Below are positions 33,433 through 44,983 of a DNA stretch of 64,000 bases, piece after piece (position 1 is the first letter of the stretch; the number at the start of each line of letters is the position of its first letter). Source of the stretch: Coniochaeta sp. PMI_546. Its lineage: Eukaryota > Ascomycota > Sordariomycetes > Coniochaetales > Coniochaetaceae. Made by a program: the position numbers and the translations under genes. The notes under the pieces are model-generated. The model was not told the origin of the DNA. It worked only from the letters and a program-made list of their open reading frames with translations, and searched no databases. The stretch spans positions 248,001 to 312,000 of the forward strand of contig MU271161.1 of the NCBI GenBank assembly GCA_021432605.1. Reading direction: 5' to 3'.

Positions 33433-35272
33433 ATGACAAGCATAGATGAGCTCTTCAAGGTAGGTCCAGCCTCTCGCGCTTTCCTACCACAACCCAAGCT
33501 AACACCAGTCTTAGAGCGCCGCCCTCCCAAGCAAGCGCAAGCTAGATCCCATCCGCGACCCCAACGAGATCTACAAATCCGCCAAAACCTCCTCCTCCAA
33601 CCCCTCGCGGCACGTCCAATTAGATGACCCGGACGACGTAGAAGCCGGCCCCGCCCCTCCCCCAGACGACGAAGACGAGTACGGCCCCTCCGCGCCGCCT
33701 CCCCCAGGCGACGACGCCGACGACGACAACGAGCCCGAGGAAGGCGACGACGAAGAAGGCCGCTTCTTCGGCGGCGGCATAACGCGCGACCAGGCCGAGG
33801 TCCTGACCTACGTCAACGCCACCGACGCCCCCGCCCCGGCGACCTTCGACCCCGCCTGGCTGCGGCGGACGGCCCTCGCGTTCGAGAAGCTGATCAACAA
33901 GAATGCCGAGCTGCGCGCGCGCTACGCCAGCGAGCCGGCGCGGTTTATGGAGAGCGAGGCCGACCTGGACTCTGCCGTGCGCGGGTGGGCTGTGCTCGCG
34001 GAGCACCCGGAGCTGTGGAGGGAGTTTGTCAGGGTCGGGAGTGCGGGGAGCTTGGTGGGACTGCTCGCGCACGAGAATGCGGATATTGCGGTTAGTGTGG
34101 TGGAGATTGTTGGGGAGCTGACGGGGGATGATGTCGAGGCTACGTCGGAGCAGTGGGATGTGCTTGTTGATGGTCTGCTGGAGGCTGATTTGCTCGGGTT
34201 GCTGGTTGGCACGTTTGGGAGGTTGGACGAGAGCGATGAGGCGGATAGGGAGGGCGTATACCATGCCATGGAGGTGGTGGAGAACCTGTGCAGTCGGGCT
34301 GAGACGGCGGATGCGGTTGGAAAGAATGAGAGTTTGCTGAAGTGGCTGCTCGAGAGGGCAAGAAAGGCGGAAAAGGAGGTGAGCCAGAACAAACAGTATG
34401 CGGCCGAGATACTGGCTATTCTGCTCCAGGCGTCGGCTGCAAATCGACGGAGGCTAGCTGACCTGGATGCTGCTGATATACTGCTGCAGCTCGTGGCCGC
34501 GTACCGGAAACGGGATCCGGAGAAGGGCGGGGAGGAGGAGGAGTTCATGGAGAACTTATTTGAGGCGCTGACGTGTCTTGTTGATGAGCCCGAGGGGAAG
34601 GCCAAGTTTGTCGAGGCCGAGGGCGTGGAGCTTTGTCTTATCATGCTGAAGGAAGGCAAAATGAGCAAGCGGCCGTCGCTACGGCTCCTAGATCACGCGG
34701 TTGGTGGTGCCGGCGGAGTGCAGGTCTGCAACAAGCTGGTTGAGGAGGGAGGGCTCAAGACACTATTTACCATGTTCATGAAAAAACATGACCATCAGAC
34801 GACAGAGCATCTGCTCGGCATATTTTCCTGGATGCTGCGGCTCCTGCCTGCTAACTCGGCGGAGAGGATACGGACGTTGGCAAAGTTTATGGAGAAGGAC
34901 TACGAGAAGACGGCCAAGCTCACCAAGCTGAGGCGGGAATATCTGGCCAAAGTCGAGGCCGCAGAGCAGGAAATGCGCCAAGAATTCGGCGGTAAGGGAC
35001 CTGAAGGCGAAGAGGAGGATGAGGAGTGGCTGTCGCGAAGAATGGAGGCTGGTCTGTTCTGTTTGCAGACCATCAACGTCATTCTCGCATGGCTTATAGC
35101 CGAGGACGACGGTGCGAGAAAGAAGATTGAGGCACTCCTCGCTGATCACGATGAGACGTTCCGCGACCTGAAGGTCAGGATAGAGGAGCAGCTGAAGGAG
35201 ACGGATGGGGAGACGGCTGAGGGTAAAGAGACGCGAGATATCCTGTCCACGCTCATGGACTTCCTACAGTGA
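33433..35272 (+). CDS. CTNNBL1: beta-catenin-like protein 1, spliceosome-associated (CTNNBL1 family)
   Basis: Predicted exons 33433-33459 (only 27 coding bases) and 33515-35272; 594 residues. The join gives DELFKSAALPSKRKLDPIRDPNEIYKSAK, the conserved N-terminus with a basic nuclear-localisation-like patch. An acidic, Pro-rich low-complexity segment follows (about residues 45-100). The armadillo-type helical repeats begin near FEKLINKNAELRARY and include SEQWDVLVDGLLE, NKQYAAEILAILLQ, ALTCLVDE and the strongly conserved RLLDHAVGGAGG. Human CTNNBL1 (563 residues) binds CDC5L in the Prp19 complex; by family this protein should act in the nucleus in pre-mRNA splicing. The C-terminus is helical and charged, as usual. 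Exon 2 is GC-rich in its first third. It faces VMA10 tail to tail. Confidence 0.95.
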
Positions 35273-35570
35273 TGTCTTGTCATGCTGGTGTACAACTTGG
35301 AGTGTATGAACGATTTAGGTCAATATAGAGATACCAAGGCCGTTGCCTAACCTCCTTACGCAGGCCACAAGCCTCTAGCAGTACAGGAGAAGAAAATAAA
35401 AAGAACACAACCTGCCAATTCAATGCAGCCGTGCCATCGTCCAGCCATGTCATCTTCCAGCCAGAACGAACACGACGGGACATGATCTATCGCTTGTCCT
35501 CGACGACACCCCTGCCGACAAACCCCTTGCGCCAACCCTTGCATCATGACACCCCTACCACATCTTCGCC
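35273..35570. other. intergenic, convergent CTNNBL1 and VMA10 3' ends
   Basis: 298 bases. Expected 3' untranslated regions of both genes; an AATAAA-like GAAAATAAAAAG lies near 35391 on the plus strand, downstream of CTNNBL1. Confidence 0.5.
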
Positions 35571-36259
35571 TTACGCCGACCGCTGCGTGGGTGCAACAGG
35601 ATGAACCTCAAACACAGCCTTCAGCAGATCCTTGACGACCTTATCTTGGTTCTTCTTGCCGGCGTCCTTGATCTCCTTGATTTTGGCCTCGGCCTCCTTG
35701 TTGGCTTCGTCTTCGGCCTGCTTGTTCCCTTGGGTGTGCTATCGACAACCACCCATTCAGTATACCGGTCTATTTTCCAAATGGTAAGAGTAAGAATGTA
35801 GCCCTACCTCAGCCTCAAACTTCTTGAACTCCTCCTCCTTCTTCGCCCGGTAGGCTTCTATCTCCTTCTTGGCCTCATCGCGAGACTCCTTGACGCGCTT
35901 CGTCCTGTCTGTAGTTGTTGGGGTCGGGGATCAGTTTTCGGGCACGGGGACGCTATCTGGGGCGTTGGTAGGACATACATTCTCGGGCTGTTGTCATGAC
36001 AAATGAGTTAGCTTGGCTGTGCAGGTGGTTTCTTGGCTATACCGGGAGCTTACCTTTCTGGACGATCTTGGATGCCTCCCGCTCGGCCTGTAGTATTGTC
36101 AGATTGGTTATATGAATAGACGCCGAGGGCAAGTTATATCGGTTGAAGACGTACATCGAGCAGTGTCTGGATGCCCGCCGAGTTCTGAGCCGACTGTTAC
36201 TGCGTGGTTAGCTCAGGGCAACTGCAAGACCGGCCTGGTTGTCTAGGTTCACACACCAT
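35571..36259 (-). CDS. VMA10: V-type proton ATPase subunit G, six coding exons with a 9-nt microexon
   Basis: Predicted exons, 5' to 3': 36259-36257 (ATG only), 36193-36155, 36087-36054, 35987-35979 (9 nt, CCCGAGAAT), 35908-35808 and 35738-35571; 117 residues. All borders are GT-AG and keep frame. The joined protein begins SAQNSAGIQTLLDAEREASK, then IVQKAREYRTKRVKESRDEA, the signature of subunit G, in which A-R-E and part of Y come from the microexon. The protein is a single long charged helix (coiled coil) of the peripheral stalk, pairing with subunit E and holding the V1 sector against the membrane sector at vacuoles and other acidic organelles. Length fits the family (yeast 114). It diverges from PET117 across 418 bp. 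The start was chosen because splicing directly after this ATG gives the conserved second residue onward. Confidence 0.93.
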
Positions 36260-36677
36260 GATGTGTGACTGGCAATTCCTCCGGATCGGTATTACAAAGC
36301 AATCGAACGAGGCTGATATGTAGAGCGCGTATGTAAGGTCGGGAGAGAGGCGCCAAGATGTGTGGTACTGAGAGGTTATCGCAGGTCAAGGTTGATAGTC
36401 GTCACGGCGGGAGCTTGTCCAGAGCTGCCTGTCCCACTTGGCGCAATTGGAGCCGAACTGACGTGGGTCCCATCGTCCGTCATCCTAGACAGGCGGTGGC
36501 ACCTGGCAGAACCTGGAATGGCATGAGAGCTTCAATTATTTGTAGAGTAACTTACAACTTTCAATGTCCATGCGAGCTGGGGTAAGAAGTTGAAAATATA
36601 CGGAACAACGACTATGAGCTAGCATTACAGACACACATCCCAACCTCCACATACTACATCACCGCCACACCCTCAGG
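36260..36677. promoter_or_regulatory. divergent promoter, VMA10 (-) / PET117 (+)
   Basis: 418 bases between start codons facing apart. It must serve two small energy-related housekeeping genes. No TATA box is obvious. Confidence 0.5.
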
Positions 36678-37045
36678 ATGTCCCGCGCCTCCCGCCTCAC
36701 CCTCCTGGGCACCTCTCTCTTCGCAGCTGGAACGGTCTTCTTCGTGCACTTCCAGCAGCAAGCCGAGAAAGCCGTGAGCTCTCCTGTTTTCTTCCCCTCC
36801 CCTCCCAACTTGCGATTCACCCTCCTTAGTTTACTACCCGTATCGTTGGTAGCTAACAACACTAGGCCATGCACGAAGGCGTCGTCCGCGACTTGGAGCA
36901 GCAGCGCATTAAGCGAGAGCGCCAGCTCGACTTCGACATGCAGCGCCAGCTCGAGGCACAGTACAAGCAGGACCAGAGCGTGCATACCGTGACCGAGATC
37001 GACGACCGGAAAGACAAAGCTGCTGCTGGCGGGGGGATGAGGTAG
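36678..37045 (+). CDS. PET117: cytochrome c oxidase assembly protein Pet117
   Basis: Predicted exons 36678-36773 and 36866-37045, phase 0; 91 residues. The protein starts MSRASRLTLLGTSLFAAGTV, a basic stretch plus one hydrophobic segment that is the shared N-terminus of Pet117 proteins, followed by VHFQQQ. After the splice it reads AMHEGVVRDLEQQRIKRERQ, the conserved H-x-G-V-x-x-D motif region, then a charged helix. Pet117 is an inner-membrane mitochondrial protein that couples haem a synthesis (Cox15) to cytochrome oxidase assembly. The small size and single membrane segment match. It ends 0.7 kb from the convergent RPB2 stop. Confidence 0.92.
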
Positions 37046-37721
37046 CGATGGTCAGAGGCCCATGTGTACCAGAAATAGAGGGCGAGGAAGACAGACAGAT
37101 GCCTGGGTCTCGGCTCATCAGAGGGCATCTGGCAGAAGAAGTGTAGAGACCTATACGGCTCGAAAACACCACTCAGGCCCACTTTCATTGAGCCAGGTAT
37201 TGGACCATGGCAGTTAACATGCTGGAGTATGGCCAAGCCTGAGTAGACCAGAACCTGTAAGATACTGTACAAGATCGAGCACATAGATAGAAGCAAGGCA
37301 AGGGCAACCGAGAGGATTATCTATCTCAGGATGCTCCATTATGACCGATCTCAATCTACGAGCGATAAGAGTACAATATCAGACAGCTGATTCCAGAAGG
37401 GAGAACCCCTCCCCCCTGCACTATCTCCTCTGAAGACACCGTGCCATCTCTTTGCGCATGACGAACTCATTCTGTGCTTTTTGCCTGCATATAAATAGAA
37501 ACCGCACGGAAGGAATCGATCGCCAAAACATTTACCCCAAGACTGGCCAACAACCGAGACGCCATTGATATGCAAGCTAAAAAAGACCATTTTCTACTCC
37601 AAGTCCCTGCAACGAGAGGGATCGCCAACTACTACGGGCTCTTTCAAAAGCCTTGTGAATGGCTTGGGTCACAGAACTCGTCGCGCTTCCACCAGAAGAT
37701 ACCGGCACCCGATCCAGAAAC
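37046..37721. other. intergenic, convergent PET117 and RPB2 3' ends
   Basis: 676 bases with no recognisable gene. Expected to hold both 3' untranslated regions. Confidence 0.5.
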
Positions 37722-40700
37722 TCAGCGAATCGAGACGCCAGACCGGTCGGTGAACATTCGCGCCGCAATGTTCATGGCCGCCAGCTCCTGGAACAGCAGC
37801 TTGGCAGCGTAGGGGATGTGCACTTGCGCGATGCGCGTCTTGTTTTTGCAAGGGCGGCACTCGAAGGATTGCTTGGAGAGGTTCCTATTTAAGTCATGTT
37901 AGCAAAACCCGCTTACAGTACATGTGGTCAAGTTTAGAAGGTAACTTACGCAATGGGCGTCATGAGTCCACAAATCTCGCAGATATGGACTCTGAAGGCA
38001 TCCGAGACCTCAAACAAGCGCTCCTTCAGGAACGACGCTGCACCGTGGGCAATCATGCAATCACGTTCCATCTCTCCGAAGCGGAGACCACCATCCCTAG
38101 CACGACCCTCCACCGGCTGCCGCGTCATGATCTGCACCGGTCCGCGGGCGCGAGCATGGATCTTGTCGTCCACCATGTGGCGCAGACGTTGGTAGTACGT
38201 CGGGCCGAAGAAGACCTGCGACCGCAGCTTGCGGCCCGTATGGCCGTGGTAGAGAATCTCGAAGCCACGCGACTGGTAACCGTGCTCGATCAGGAGGTCA
38301 GACACCGAGTCGACCGTCACGTCGGTGAAGGGTGTGGCGTCGCCCTCCATTCCCTTGAGGGTAGCGACCTTGGACAGGAGACACTCGATCAAATGGGCGA
38401 TTGTCATACGCGACGGAATGGCGTGCGGGTTGATGATGATATCCGGCGTGATGCCTTCTTGTGTGAAGGGCATGTCCTCCTGCCGGTATGTAACTCCGAT
38501 TGTTCCCTTCTGACCGTGACGAGAGGCGAACTTGTCTCCGATCTGAGGGATCTTGGTTGTGCGCACACGCACCTTGACGTACCGCAGGCCGTCCTGGTTG
38601 GTCGTCAAGATGACCTGGTCGACAATACCGCTCTCAGTGCTGCGTAGTGGCGTCGAGGCATCTCGTTTCACATGGGCCTGGGTGCGCTGACCCAACTCCT
38701 GGCTGTCAGGAGCTATGGGAGACGTCTTGCCGATGATGATATCCTCTCCCGAGACACGCACACCGGGGGCGACAATGCCATCGTCATCCAGCTTGTCATA
38801 CGTCCCGTGCTTCAGGCGTAAGGTGTCGCTGCGGAATGGCTTCTCGAACGATTCCACGGTATTGATGCCGACTCGTTTTTCGCAGTCGGTGTAGGCTCGG
38901 AAGAAGAGACTTCGGAAAAGACCCCGATCGATACTGCTTTGATTCATAATCACGGAATCTTCTTGGTTGTAGCCACCGTAGCAAGCGATGGCTACAATGG
39001 CATTCTGCCCAGCCGGAAGTTCACGGAACTTGAGGAACTCCATGGACCGTGTCGTCGCCAGTGGCTTCTGGGGGTAGTAGAGAATGTTTGCCATGGTGTC
39101 CATGCGACGAGAGAAGTTGGTAAGGAAGAAACCCATGGCTTGCTTGCCCATGGCAGATTGATACGTGTTTCGGGGAGACTGGTTGTGGTCAGGGAACGGG
39201 ATGATACTAGCGCAGATGCCCAGCAGCATACTGGGGTGGATCTCGCAGTGGGTGTACGCATGGGTAGTAGGATTGATCCTGGTCTTGATGCGGGCGTTCG
39301 GTTCGTTCTCGTGGTTGTCTGGAATCTTGAAGCCAGCCTTTTGTGCTCGGAAATCGGCGAGATCTTCCGGAGTCATGCAGATCATGGACGTCTCTTCCTC
39401 CTCAGCATCGAGGTAGTCGATACAGCCCGCGTCTTCCAACCCCTTGAAGCCGAAATATTCTGGGTCGTCTTTGGCTAGTTGAGTATCGCGTCTGAGCTTC
39501 TCAATATGAGTCTGGTTGATGACCAGCTCACCCACAGGCGTCTCCGCGTTCTCCCGTGTCTCAACGACGAACAGCGGCCTCATCACACGTCCTGCATCGG
39601 AGAAGATCTTAAACTCTCGGTCTCGAATGTCTCGGACCAACGAGACCTCAGGTGGTATGTCACCTTCACGACGGAGGTTGGTGATTTGAGCCACAAGGTT
39701 CTTCGGATCCTGGTGCACACCGACCCATGTACCATTGACGAAGACCTTGGTTGCGTTCGGGAACCGCAAGGGCTCGTACTCCTCCAACACCTCCATATTC
39801 CTTGCAATCATGAAATCGATAAGCGGCTCGGCAGGTTGTCCCACACTCACATAGCACATAAGTGCCAAATTCTTGACAAGCCCACAAGCTTGCCCCTCGG
39901 GCGTCTCAGCGGGGCAGACAAGACCCCAATGTGTGTTGTGCAGCTGTCGCGGCTTCGCCAACTTGCCGTCACGGCCAATGGGCGTGTTGGTGCGTCTCAA
40001 ATGCGACAATGTGGAAGCAAATGTATACCGATTCAACACCTGCGAGACACCGGCGGTGGTGCTCATGGCCTTCTTCTGATCGCCCCAGTTTCCTGTAGCA
40101 AGAGAATACTTCAAAGCGTTGGTGATGTTGGACGGCTTGATACCCAACGTCAACGTGAAGTTCTTGTTCTGGTCTACGCAGCGCTTCAAGTAGCTCATGA
40201 GGTCTTGTGTCATTCGGCGAACGATGTTTCGGAACAGCTTCGCGAGCAGAGGGCCAGCCAGGTCGAGGCGCTTCTTGCCAAAGTGATCACGGTCGTCGAC
40301 ATCGCGCCGGCCGAGGGCACACTGAAGCAGCTTGTGAACCATGTAGCCGAGGAAGAATGCCTTCCGTGTCTCACAACCCTCGGTCTGGGATATGTGAGGC
40401 AGCATTTCCTTCTGGAGCACGTCCTTGGCTGCCCGAATACGGTTGACCCGATTCTGTCCGTAATTGCCCGACCCACGCTTGCCGATGAAATCCAGTGCGA
40501 CCTCTTTGTCTTGGATAGCGAAAGCCTCTTCGATACAAGGACGAAGCATCTCCAGCATTGCACTATCGGTACGATCGTAGCAGATGTGGTTGAGAATGTC
40601 TTCGTCTGCCACGACACCGAGAGCCCGGAAGATAATAGCAATAGGAATCTCGTCTCTGACATACGGCAAGGAGGAGCGGATCGCATTCCCGATCTTTCCG

Positions 40701-41623
40701 GCCGAAGAGTCGCCTTTTGTGTAGAGCTTCATCTGCAGGGAAGAGATCAAACGCGAGCCTTTTTCAAGTGCACTGCGGATCTCGGCCGTATACGACACCG
40801 GGCCGCCGGCCGCCTTTTTGAAAACCTGGACGATGTTGGCAGCCGATCGCTCTTGAGCGATGAGTACCTTCTCACTTCCGTTGATGATGAAATATCCACC
40901 CTGGTCATAGGGGCACTCGTTCAACAGGAAGAGGCCGTCGTCATCCTCAGTCACCAGATGGCAGGTCTTGCTCTTGATCATCGCAGGCATCTTTCCCAAG
41001 AATACCAGATCTTTCAAGTGCTCAGGCCTCTCCTTATCGTTTAGCTTTGGCTCCGGTTCGGCCTCTTCGTCCTCCCAGACGATCCTCGTGGGCGGCTCGC
41101 CGGTACGTGCCAAATGCTCCCGCTGCTCATCGTCGAGCTCATGCAACGGGATCTCCTCGTTGACAGCAATCATGACAGACTTCTCAATCTTACCGAACAT
41201 AGCACTGGAGTAGGTCAAGTTTCTGTCGCGACACTCGTAGGGAAGGAGCACTGTTGTCTGGCCGTCGGCTTCTGTGATGGTCGGTTTGGCAACTGAGACC
41301 CTGCCAAATTTGATCTTATATCTTCGCAGAGCGATTTCCCGACCGTCGGCGGATGGCGGGTTAGGATGATCGAGGACCAGCTCCGAGTATTCATCGATCA
41401 ACGACTGCATGGTCTGTGATACGAACTCGTCGTATGAATCGATCTGCTGTGATACCAGGCCCTTGTATTCGAAGAAAGAGGAGATAACCACCCAGCAGTC
41501 CTCGGCCGTCATGCTGGGGCTATACTCGTCATCTTGGTCTCCGTACTCGCCATCGAGGGCGCCGCCGTTCTCGTAATCATCGTCATTGTAACCATCACCG
41601 TATGCCGGGTTGTATTCCGCCAT
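37722..41623 (-). CDS. RPB2: RNA polymerase II second-largest subunit Rpb2
   Basis: Predicted exons 41623-37950 and 37884-37722, intron of 65 nt near the 3' end; 1278 residues. Hallmarks include [20 protein letters not shown] (active-centre side) and [15 protein letters not shown] (hybrid-binding region). A C-terminal zinc site, CEICG near the end of exon 1 with CRPCKNKT in exon 2, is divided by the intron. The N-terminus is acidic and rich in Asp, Glu and Tyr. The protein forms the core catalytic cleft with Rpb1 and transcribes mRNA genes in the nucleus. The length is slightly above yeast (1224), owing to the acidic start and a longer C-terminus ([13 protein letters not shown]). It is single copy in fungi and widely used as a phylogenetic marker, so it is the best part of this window for naming the organism. 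Confidence 0.98.
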
Positions 41624-42987
41624 GTCGACTTAGAATCAAGGTAAGGTCGTGTGCTTGATCGGAAGTCTAAGGGACGGAGATGGGTGACTCGAGCACTCTA
41701 ATCTAGCGGAAAGGACTGCAAGCAAGAGATGGCGGCGGAAGGTGAGAGCAAGGCCACACTGTTCGGAAAGTTGCCACGCGCCCTCCAAATGAAACGCGCG
41801 ACTTCGGTTTCCCGACAGTTATCGGCTCCGGCGCATCAAAGAGAAAGCGCTGCCCCACGATAGTGACGTCGAGATGCTGAGCGTAACACAGATGCTGCTT
41901 GTGTTCGCAACTCGAGTTTGGGGAGTTGTTGGGTAGAAGGGTTGACGTGGGGAGGCGCGATGCTTCGTTTGCTCAAGCTTTCTTTTTGCCTTTGAGGCCG
42001 AAGGAGGCTGATGAAAGCCAGCCGCGCAGGCTCCACAGTAGACGCTAAGCTACAATGGGAATGGTTGAATGGATCCGCTGAATAAAGGGAGGTGAAACTA
42101 GAAGCCGCCAAGCTTCAACCTTTGATTGGTCAGCCCTTCTCTGTTGTACTCCAGGCAGAGGCCACCCACATAAGGTAGCTCGACCCTGACCATCATCCCG
42201 CCGTCAGTGACAACTTGGAAGTGAAAGCTACTCCAGTAAACACTAAAAAAACATGGATTTCGATAAACTTGAAGAGATCTGACCTGCGCAATCGATACGA
42301 TACTGTGTCACAATCTCATCTTCATTCCTCCCACCTCGCGTCACTGCGGGTAGGGTTTGGTCTTAGAACCTGCTCGTGACTTCTGTGTCTGTGTCCTGAG
42401 GCAAAGATAGCACATGAAGGACGTACCAACAGTCCATAGCAAGTCATTTCGAATCAAGTGTTCAAAGTCCATCCGATGATCCGAGTGTTCTCCCTGTCCG
42501 CAGGGTAGGCGGGTCAAAGATCGCTTCTTAAGAAGAGCCTAGCGACTCTCAAACCTGGTTCGATGATAGGGCTTTCCGGGTCGAACGTTGATTTCGGCCC
42601 AGGTTCCGGATTCCTGGAACGCTGTTCAATCTTTATTGCAGGATGTCTGCGTCTCTTTTAGTGCTGCTCGTGGCGTCTTGGTCGAGTGATTGAGGGATGC
42701 AATGGCCCACTCACCACATTTCTATTCGTGTGCAAGGGTACCACACGGAGCTCTGTCGCCGATATTGCCCCTTTGCGACTATGCACCTGCCCGACTTCCG
42801 TATCACGACCATGCCATATCCACGAGGGCTGGCGGAACATGCTTGTGGTTAGAAGCCCGAATCTCTATATGAACCACGCAGAGCCGCAATGTTGTTGTCT
42901 TATGGTCTCGCCATCCCCTAGGACGACCTCTATCGGCCATTCCCTGTCATATATAACACCAGACTCTTAGGTTCTCCCCAGATCACG
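41624..42987. other. intergenic, divergent RPB2 (-) and endoglucanase (+) promoters
   Basis: 1.36 kb without a gene. The right end contains a TATATAA at 42950-42956, 32 bases before the endoglucanase ATG. The left end is GC-rich upstream of RPB2 and lacks a TATA box. Confidence 0.5.
42950..42956 (+). promoter_or_regulatory. TATA box of the GH45 gene
   Basis: TATATAA lies 32 bases before the ATG at 42988. That is close to the start codon, so the 5' untranslated region would be very short or transcription starts within it. Confidence 0.45.
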
Positions 42988-44336
42988 ATGCGTGCGGTCT
43001 CTGTCCTTTACCCTTGTCTAGCGGGTCTACTTCCCATTGCCGTAGAGGCCGCGTCTGGTAACGGCAAGTCCACGAGGTAGACGATTCCTCTGTCAGGTTA
43101 GCATTTCCAGGTACACGCTGCTGACTTCACTCAGATACTGGGATTGCTGTAAGCCATCCTGTGCTTGGACAGGGAAAGCCTCTGTGTCACAGCCTGTTTA
43201 CACTTGCGACAAGAACGACAACCCCCTATCCGACTTCAGTACGAAGTCTGGGTGTGAAAGTGGAGGTTCAGCTTATACATGTACTAGCCAGGAGCCATGG
43301 GCCGTCAATGACTTGGTGTCGTATGGCTTCGCCGCTACAGCCATAAATGGTGGCACCGAGTCTAGCTGGTGCTGTGCATGCTATGCGTGAGCGCCTACCC
43401 GCAACCTATGCCATTGCCAAGCCACCCATCTAACCGCTGCCAGCCTCACCTTCACCTCTGGCAAAGCCAAAGGCAAGATTATGCTCGTCCAATCCGTCAA
43501 CACAGGTTCCGACCTCGCAGACAACCAGTTTGACCTGCAGATCCCCGGCGGAGGCACTGGCATTTTCGACGGCTGCACCTCCGAATTTGGCGGGATCGCC
43601 GGCGCGCAGTACGGGGGCATCTCGAACCGGTCCGAGTGCGCCTCGATGCCGGCCAAACTGCAGCCCGGGTGCTACTGGCGCTTCGACTGGTTCAGGAACG
43701 CGGATAACCCGACATTTAGCTTCACCCAGATCCAGTGTCCCGCGGAACTCACTGGCAAGACGGGATGTGTCAGGTCTGATGATACCAGCTTCCCGAAGTT
43801 TACCATGCCTTCAGCCACGACCTGGAACCCGCCGTCGCCGACTGCGACCGCGGCTGCATATGCTCAGTGTGACAGCTTGACTTGGGATGTTGCCATGGCG
43901 GTATGTTATCTAAGCCATCTATCCTTGTGCTATGCTAATTGGAAACAGTGCCCTGCCGGATTCTACTGCAGCTATGTGACAGATTGTGAGTACAACAACA
44001 CTGTGGTACCCGTTTCACAGTCCTAATTTACCAATAGATTACTGGCAATGTGTCCAAGGGACCGCGCCGACCTCCTCAGTCAAACCCACCACAAGCAGCA
44101 CAACGTCCAAGTCCACATCTTCTTCGACAACTGCCAAGATATCGACGACGTCGGTCTCGTCTTCCACGACTACGAAAACCTCGGTAACTCCTACCTCTAC
44201 TGCAGGCTCAGGCTCCGGCGGATGTACGGCAGCCAAGTATGGACAGTGCGGCGGAAAGGGGTGGACAGGTTGTACCACATGTGCATCGGGCTCGACGTGC
44301 AAGTACTCCAACGACTATTATTCTCAATGCCTATGA
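42988..44336 (+). CDS. endo-1,4-beta-glucanase GH45 with C-terminal CBM1
   Basis: Predicted exons 42988-43076, 43135-43386, 43444-43900, 43949-43985 (37 nt) and 44038-44336; 377 residues. A signal peptide covers about residues 1-22. The GH45 signature is [14 protein letters not shown], with the catalytic base Asp made across the first splice region; the catalytic acid Asp is in GGTGIFDGC. Many paired cysteines ([16 protein letters not shown]) fit the compact GH45 fold. A Ser/Thr-rich linker of about 50 residues follows, then a fungal cellulose-binding module ([18 protein letters not shown] ... YYSQCL). The enzyme is secreted and cuts amorphous cellulose. The linker is coded without repeats at DNA level longer than a few codons. 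It adds cellulose to the pectin and xylan activities in this window. Confidence 0.95.
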
Positions 44337-44983
44337 GCATCGCATTTCTCGAAGGGCGCGTTGTCGGATTGAGAAGCTGGACAGTCGGTTTGTCGGCGAT
44401 CATGTTGCAAGCTTGGAATACTTATGTGTATATATTTGGCAATGTACATATGTGGCCTTGAGACACACGCCTGGAATTTATGTCTCGTCGACACAAGTGA
44501 GATCAAAGTTATTGCGAAGCCTGTAATAGCAAAGAAATCGCGATATTACCGTCAGCGTGGAGGTTACCAGATGCCCACCTGCCGATGCTGGGTAAGCTGA
44601 GCGCTCCGATGTGAAGTTATCAAGAACGAGGTCGAAGCAAGACATGGAAGGTCATCGCGCAAATCTAGGTACGTACCTAATGTTACAATTGTTTTGGATT
44701 GAGGTACCAAGTCGAACTTTATCCTTTTGAGTTCACCGCGGCTTGATTGGCCTGAAGTCGGCCTCACCTTCCGCTTAAACGGGACGATCATGTCCCACGA
44801 GCCGTGTCAAACTCCAGATCGGCAGGAACTACCCGCTCGTACCTGCCAAGTTGTTCTCCGCATCCTGTGACACCTTAGAGTGATCGTGGTTAAGTTGACT
44901 TCATGTTGATTATAGAAGAAGAAAAAGGCGACGGCCCAACTTTCACACGTGGACATGTGAAATGCTTTGAGGATGCCGCCACG
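44337..44983. other. intergenic between endoglucanase and glycosyltransferase
   Basis: 647 bases. A plus-strand in-frame ATG at 44903 could extend the next gene by 27 residues, but the sequence after it is not family-like. Otherwise nothing is recognised. Confidence 0.45.

Noticed and set aside
39479-41044. 521-codon plus-strand open frame opposite RPB2
   Set aside because: It is an antisense shadow of the highly constrained RPB2 coding sequence and shows no motif of its own.
44903-44983. Upstream ATG extending the GT25-like protein by 27 residues
   Set aside because: The extension is polar and unlike the family; the ATG at 44984 places the signal anchor near the N-terminus as expected. It cannot be excluded without transcript ends.
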